In this document: in pieces, positions 58,076-64,000 of the stretch | How positions within the stretch are numbered: position 1 is the first letter of the stretch | Layout of the letters: each line of letters begins with the position of its first letter | Position numbers and translations under genes: made by a program | Notes under the pieces: generated by a model | What the model was told of the DNA's origin: nothing | Database searches by the model: none | What the model saw: the letters and a program-made list of their open reading frames with translations, nothing else | NCBI RefSeq assembly: GCF_002858715.1 | Contig: NZ_PJZH01000005.1 | Coordinates: 124,001-188,000, forward strand | Length of the DNA: 64,000 bases | Reading direction: 5' to 3' | Origin: Chimaeribacter coloradensis | GTDB taxonomy: Bacteria; Pseudomonadota; Gammaproteobacteria; Enterobacterales; Enterobacteriaceae

Positions 58076-60415
58076 TCAGCGTTTTTTACCGAACGCGGCG
58101 GCCAGGGCATCACCCATGATGCTGTTACCGGCAGGCTGGGCGGCGCGGGGTTTGCCGCCGCGTGTATCCGGGCGGCCTGCGCTGCGCGGCTGCGCTTTCC
58201 CGGCCGGGGCATTGCCGCTGCGGCGGGCGGCGGTTTCCCCCGGCTGCTCGTCCAGACGCATGGTCAGGGCGATGCGTTTGCGCGGCAGATCCACCTCCAG
58301 CACTTTCACTTTGACGATGTCACCGGCTTTCACCACCGTGTGCGGATCTTCCACGAACTTGTCCGCCAGCGAGGAGATGTGCACCAGCCCATCCTGATGG
58401 ACGCCGATATCCACAAACGCGCCGAAGTTGGTCACGTTGGTCACGGAGCCTTCCAGCACCATGCCCGGCGTCAGGTCGTTCATGGTCTCGACGCCTTCGG
58501 CGAAGGTGGCGGTTTTGAACTCCGGGCGCGGGTCACGGCCCGGTTTCTCCAGCTCTTTCAGGATGTCAGTCACGGTCGGCACACCGAAACGGTCGTCGGT
58601 GAAGTCGGTGGCCCTGAGGTTACGCAGGGCGGAAGGATTGCCCATCAGATCCTGCAACGCCTGCTCGGTGGCGGCCAGGATGCGTTCCACCACCGGGTAG
58701 GTTTCCGGGTGCACCGTGGAGGCATCCAGCGGGTTGTCGCCGTGGTTGATGCGCAGGAAGCCGGCGCACTGCTCGAAGGCTTTCGGCCCGAGGCGGCTCA
58801 CTTTCAGCAGTTGCGCGCGGTTATTGAAGCGGCCGTGCTCATCACGCCAGCTGACGATATTCTGCGCCATCATGCGTGTCAGCCCCGCCACGCGGGTCAG
58901 CAGCGCCACCGAGGCGGTGTTCAGATCCACGCCGACGCCGTTGACACAGTCCTCAACCACCGCATCCAGCTTTTTCGCCAGCTGGCTCTGGCTGACGTCA
59001 TGCTGGTACTGACCGACGCCGATCGATTTCGGGTCGATTTTTACCAGCTCCGCCAGCGGGTCCTGCAAACGGCGGGCAATGGAGACCGCGCCACGCAGGG
59101 AGACGTCGAGATCCGGGAACTCCTGTGCCGCCAGTTCCGAGGCGGAGTAAACGGAGGCCCCGGCCTCGCTGACGATCACTTTCTGTGCCGTCACGGCCGG
59201 GTTCTGTTTTTGCAGCTCCAGGAAGAAGCGCTCGGTTTCACGCGAGGCGGTACCGTTGCCGATCGCCACCAGCTCTACCTGATGCTTAATGCAGAGCGCG
59301 GCCACCGCAGCGGCGGCTTTGGCGGCCTGGCCGGTGTGCGGGTAGACGGTGTCGGTGGCGACCAGTTTGCCGGTGGCATCCACCACTGCCACTTTCACAC
59401 CGGTACGCAGGCCCGGATCGAGGCCCATGGTGGCGCGCGGCCCGGCCGGGGCCGCCATCAGCAGGTCATGCAGGTTGCGGGCAAAGACGTTGATCGCCTC
59501 CTCTTCCGCGCGTTCACGCACGCTGCCCATCAGCTCGGTTTCGAGGTGCAGCAGCACCTTGATGCGCCATGTCCAGTTGATCACCGCCCGCCGCCAGCTG
59601 TCAGCCGGGGCGTTGTTCAGCCGCAGGCCGACGTGGTCCATGATGATCTGCTCGGCATAACTTTCGCGCGGCGGCTCATCGAATTGCGGATCGGCATTCA
59701 GGGAGAGTTGCAGCACCCCTTCATTACGGCCGCGGAACATCGCCAGCGCGCGGTGGGAGGGCACCTGGGCAATCGGTTCGTGGTGATCGAAATAGTCGCG
59801 GAATTTCGCGCCCTCGTCCGCTTTGCCTTCCGCCACGCGGGAGACCAGATGGGCATTTTTCCACAGGTACTGGCGCACTTTGGCCAGCAGGGCCGCATCT
59901 TCCGCGAAGCGCTCCATCAGGATGTAGCGCGCGCCGTCCAGCGCCGCTTTGGTATCCGCCACGCCTTTATCGGCGTCGACATAGGCCGCGGCCGCGATCT
60001 CCGGCACCTGCTGCGGGTCATTCCACAGGCTCTCTGCCAGCGGCAACAGCCCCGCTTCCAGGGCGATCTGCCCGCGGGTGCGGCGCTTGGGTTTATAAGG
60101 CAGGTAGAGATCTTCCAGCTCGGTTTTGCTCTGGGTGCCGTTGATAGCGGCGGCCAGGGCGTCGGTGAGTTTGCCCTGCTCCTCAATCGACTTCAAAATG
60201 CTCTGGCGACGATCTTCCAGTTCGCGCAGATAGCCAAGGCGGCTCTCCAGCTGGCGCAGTTGGGTGTCATCCAGCCCGCCGGTCACTTCCTTGCGGTAAC
60301 GTGCGATAAACGGCACGGTGTTTCCTTCGTCCAGCAGGCGGATAGCGGAGTCAACTTGCTCCGGTCTGGCCTGCAATTCACTTGCAATACTGCGGCTCAG
60401 GGGATCATTCATCAT
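58076..60415 (-). CDS. tex: Tex-family RNA-binding transcription factor (YhgF)
   Basis: 779 residues with start at 60415 ([15 protein letters not shown]). Order: an N-terminal helical Tex domain (about 1-200, with FIARYRKE and [14 protein letters not shown]), a YqgF-homologous RNase H-like domain (about 325-460, [20 protein letters not shown]), a helix-hairpin-helix domain (about 490-570, [18 protein letters not shown]) and a C-terminal S1 RNA-binding domain (about 645-725, [21 protein letters not shown]). A low-complexity G/P/R tail follows. It is the bacterial relative of Spt6; the role is in transcription and RNA handling. Residue positions are approximate. Confidence 0.95.
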   Translation of the reverse strand: MMNDPLSRSIASELQARPEQVDSAIRLLDEGNTVPFIARYRKEVTGGLDDTQLRQLESRLGYLRELEDRRQSILKSIEEQGKLTDALAAAINGTQSKTELEDLYLPYKPKRRTRGQIALEAGLLPLAESLWNDPQQVPEIAAAAYVDADKGVADTKAALDGARYILMERFAEDAALLAKVRQYLWKNAHLVSRVAEGKADEGAKFRDYFDHHEPIAQVPSHRALAMFRGRNEGVLQLSLNADPQFDEPPRESYAEQIIMDHVGLRLNNAPADSWRRAVINWTWRIKVLLHLETELMGSVRERAEEEAINVFARNLHDLLMAAPAGPRATMGLDPGLRTGVKVAVVDATGKLVATDTVYPHTGQAAKAAAAVAALCIKHQVELVAIGNGTASRETERFFLELQKQNPAVTAQKVIVSEAGASVYSASELAAQEFPDLDVSLRGAVSIARRLQDPLAELVKIDPKSIGVGQYQHDVSQSQLAKKLDAVVEDCVNGVGVDLNTASVALLTRVAGLTRMMAQNIVSWRDEHGRFNNRAQLLKVSRLGPKAFEQCAGFLRINHGDNPLDASTVHPETYPVVERILAATEQALQDLMGNPSALRNLRATDFTDDRFGVPTVTDILKELEKPGRDPRPEFKTATFAEGVETMNDLTPGMVLEGSVTNVTNFGAFVDIGVHQDGLVHISSLADKFVEDPHTVVKAGDIVKVKVLEVDLPRKRIALTMRLDEQPGETAARRSGNAPAGKAQPRSAGRPDTRGGKPRAAQPAGNSIMGDALAAAFGKKR

Positions 60416-60544
60416 GGTCTTTGTCGTTGGCTTGGGGGTTATCAAATCAGGGGACTGTTATACGGAGTGCGCCGCCAAAATGCCAGTCACGGGCGGCATT
60501 TGGCGGCAGGGTGGGGCGGTTTCGGAACATTTACCCGGCTGGGG

Positions 60545-61093
60545 TCATGCGGGCGGCGGCTCCGGGGCGTCCTGTTCGTCACCGCCGGAGAGGTCCGGGT
60601 CGACGGGCAGGTCGGTCTCGTCCGGCAGGTACTCAATCTGGTTGACGCTCCAGACTTTGATGCCGAGCGGCGTCGGTACGTTGACCTCATCATCCACCTC
60701 TTTTTTGATCAGCGCGCGGGCCATCGGCGAATCGATAGAGATGTACTGTTTGCGGCCGTAAATCTCATCCGGGCCGACAATGCGGAAGCGTTTAACCTCG
60801 CCCGCCTCGTTTTCCACCTCAACCCAGGCACCGAAAAAGACTTTGCCGTCCTGCTGCGGGGAGTAGTCAATGACCCGCACCACCTCCAGCCGTTTCCGCA
60901 GGAAGCGCACCCGGCGGTCAATTTCCCGCAGTAACTGCTTATTATATTTGTAGTCGGCGTTTTCGCTGCGGTCACCCAGGCTGGCGGCCCAGGCCACTTT
61001 TTCCGTGATTTCCGGGCGGCGCTCGCGCCACAGGAAATCGAGCTCTTTCTTCAGCCTGTTGTACCCTTCGCGGGTAATCAGATCACTTTTCAT
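60545..61093 (-). CDS. greB: Transcript cleavage factor GreB, with acidic C-terminal extension
   Basis: 182 residues; E. coli GreB is 158. An N-terminal coiled coil (1-80) carries the catalytic tip AASLGDRSENADYKYNK with the acidic residues D and E that coordinate Mg2+ in the RNA polymerase secondary channel. A C-terminal FKBP-like domain follows with PDEIYGRKQYISIDSPMARALIKKE. The usual protein ends after NQIEYLP; about 25 extra residues rich in D, E, P and G follow. It rescues backtracked polymerase by stimulating cleavage of the transcript. It is separate from tex by about 130 bases, on the same strand. Confidence 0.93.
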   Translation of the reverse strand: MKSDLITREGYNRLKKELDFLWRERRPEITEKVAWAASLGDRSENADYKYNKQLLREIDRRVRFLRKRLEVVRVIDYSPQQDGKVFFGAWVEVENEAGEVKRFRIVGPDEIYGRKQYISIDSPMARALIKKEVDDEVNVPTPLGIKVWSVNQIEYLPDETDLPVDPDLSGGDEQDAPEPPPA

Positions 61094-61556
61094 CCGGCAC
61101 TCTTCGCGCTGTCTCTCACATCGGTTCTTTATAGCCTCTGGCGGCGGGAATTAACACCGCTTCTTGCCGCCGGCCCGGCATGTTACAAAGTCGGTGAAAT
61201 CTGCCGCCATTACAGGGTATAAACAGCGGAGCGCAGGGAGTGTGCGGAAAAGAGGGCAGCAGACGCAGGGAAAATCACGGCGCAGCAGCGAAGCGGCAAA
61301 AGTATTGATAATTGGGGAAAACCATAATCTTTGTAACAATTTCGTCTAGAATGTATACCATATATCGCTGTCTGTCGCGGCGTAGTTTTTTAACAATAGC
61401 CCCTGTTTATGACGCCGCATGGCGCACCGGGAAAACGGTTCGCCGTCTGTGAAAAGATAAGTGAGTATGGCCGCCGTAAGCCGCCGTCCACGCGATACGT
61501 TGTCCGGGTTAATTATGCCCGCGAGGGTTCAGGCTTAAGCCTTTGGGAGTAAAGAG
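61094..61556. other. greB-ompR divergent intergenic region
   Basis: 463 bases without a supported gene. It contains the ompR promoter candidate at 61331 and a leader of about 195 bases. A short open frame is present on each strand here, but neither resembles a known protein. Confidence 0.5.
61331..61359 (+). promoter_or_regulatory. Candidate ompR-envZ promoter
   Basis: TTGTAA, 17 bases, TATACC, in the AT-rich stretch of the greB-ompR gap. Four and four of six consensus positions match. Predicted start near 61366. Confidence 0.5.
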
Positions 61557-63676
<2,120 letters not shown>

Positions 63677-63794
63677 TACGTAGGGAAATGCAGGGGCCAC
63701 CTCACCCTGTCGGTGCTTCTGTGTTTCCCTGTTTTCTGCCGCTTTTCCTGCCGCTTCTCTTCAGCCTCTTCACCTTGCCCCGGCTTTGGGCTTC

Positions 63795-64000
63795 TCACCG
63801 CTCTTTCCGGCTCATCACAAAATACTCCGCCGCATCCTCATGGAAGCGCGGTTTGCCCTGCTCGCCCCACGGGTTAAGCACTGACAGGCCGCAATAGTGG
63901 AAATCCTGGGGGCGGCGGGTGGCAAGCTGCGCCTGATGGTGCAGGCAGATTGCGGCGGTGTAGAGATCGGCTTGTGCCAGCGTGATGCCCTGCCGGTGTA
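63795..64000 (-). CDS. PIN-domain (VapC-like) toxin, C-terminal part
   Basis: The last 67 codons of a minus-strand gene, cut by the right edge. The residues read ITLAQADLYTAAICLHH, then QLATRRPQDFHYCGLSVLNPWG, the C-terminal PIN signature: the acidic aspartate before the AAI helix, the T-R-N/R-x-x-D-F motif and the closing NPW. That is typical of VapC/FitB toxins of type II toxin-antitoxin systems, which are Mg2+-dependent ribonucleases. The N-terminal catalytic aspartate and any antitoxin would lie beyond the window. In E. coli pckA lies here. It converges with envZ. Confidence 0.78.
   Translation of the reverse strand, partial: HRQGITLAQADLYTAAICLHHQAQLATRRPQDFHYCGLSVLNPWGEQGKPRFHEDAAEYFVMSRKER

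Noticed and set aside
58061-60934. 957-codon open frame antisense to tex and greB
   Set aside because: It mirrors two well-conserved genes, has no signal or domain, and its amino-acid make-up (H, R, G, V, Q rich) is what GC-rich codons give on the opposite strand.
63681-63735. AGGGAAA / TTTCCCT inverted repeat after envZ
   Set aside because: Arms are about 40 bases apart without a T run; not a credible terminator.

Overview
The window is chromosomal DNA from a GC-rich (roughly 60%) member of the Enterobacterales. The backbone gntR/gntK, yhgN-asd, glgBXCAP, glpD, glpEGR, malT/malPQ, nfuA-gntX-bioH, feoABC, tex-greB and ompR-envZ has the order known from Escherichia coli, read here in the opposite orientation. 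GC content, a gntT gene next to gntK, and ula and ycj clusters at unusual places argue against E. coli itself and suit a Serratia-like or related genus. The genus cannot be settled from this sequence. I saw no rRNA, tRNA, insertion sequence or CRISPR array.

Layout, left to right. (1) 1-2.66 kb: gluconate module, with the end of gntR, gntK on the minus strand and gntT on the plus strand. gntK and gntT diverge around a perfect 28-bp palindrome (GntR operator) and a perfect-consensus CRP site. (2) 2.7-7.9 kb: a four-gene chaperone-usher fimbrial operon (major pilin, chaperone, usher, FimH-like tip adhesin) inserted between gntT and yhgN, with AT-rich DNA at its 5' end. (3) 7.9-19.9 kb: yhgN, asd and glycogen metabolism glgBXCAP. 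(4) 19.9-24 kb: glycerol genes glpD, glpR, glpG and glpE, with tandem GlpR operators before glpD and glpE split from glpG by a terminator. (5) 24.1-31.1 kb: complete L-ascorbate pathway, ulaR, ulaG and the divergent ulaABCDEF operon, between glpE and malT where E. coli carries rtc genes. (6) 31.3-38.9 kb: maltose regulator malT divergent from malPQ. (7) 38.9-41.7 kb: nfuA, gntX, bioH and a small DUF1471 periplasmic protein. (8) 41.8-54.7 kb: a ten-gene ycj-type cluster (LacI regulator plus ycjMNOPQRSTUV homologues) for glucoside/guloside and alpha-glucoside phosphorolysis, with an 18-bp palindromic operator in front of ycjM. (9) 54.9-57.7 kb: feoABC ferrous iron uptake with Fur and FNR candidate sites. 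(10) 58-63.7 kb: tex, greB and ompR-envZ. (11) Right edge: the C-terminus of a PIN-domain (VapC-like) toxin.

Most of the window handles carbon storage and sugar uptake: gluconate, glycogen, glycerol-3-phosphate, ascorbate, maltodextrin and rare glucosides. Glucose-1-phosphate links the glycogen, maltodextrin and ycj phosphorylases. The accessory insertions (fimbriae, ula, ycj) sit in the gaps between conserved backbone blocks.

No wholly unknown system is evident. The items most worth a second look are a 3-residue deletion beside the zinc ligands of UlaF, the relocated ycj cluster without its porin, the mosaic fimbrial operon, a hairpin with T run splitting glgC from glgA, and the PIN toxin at the right edge.
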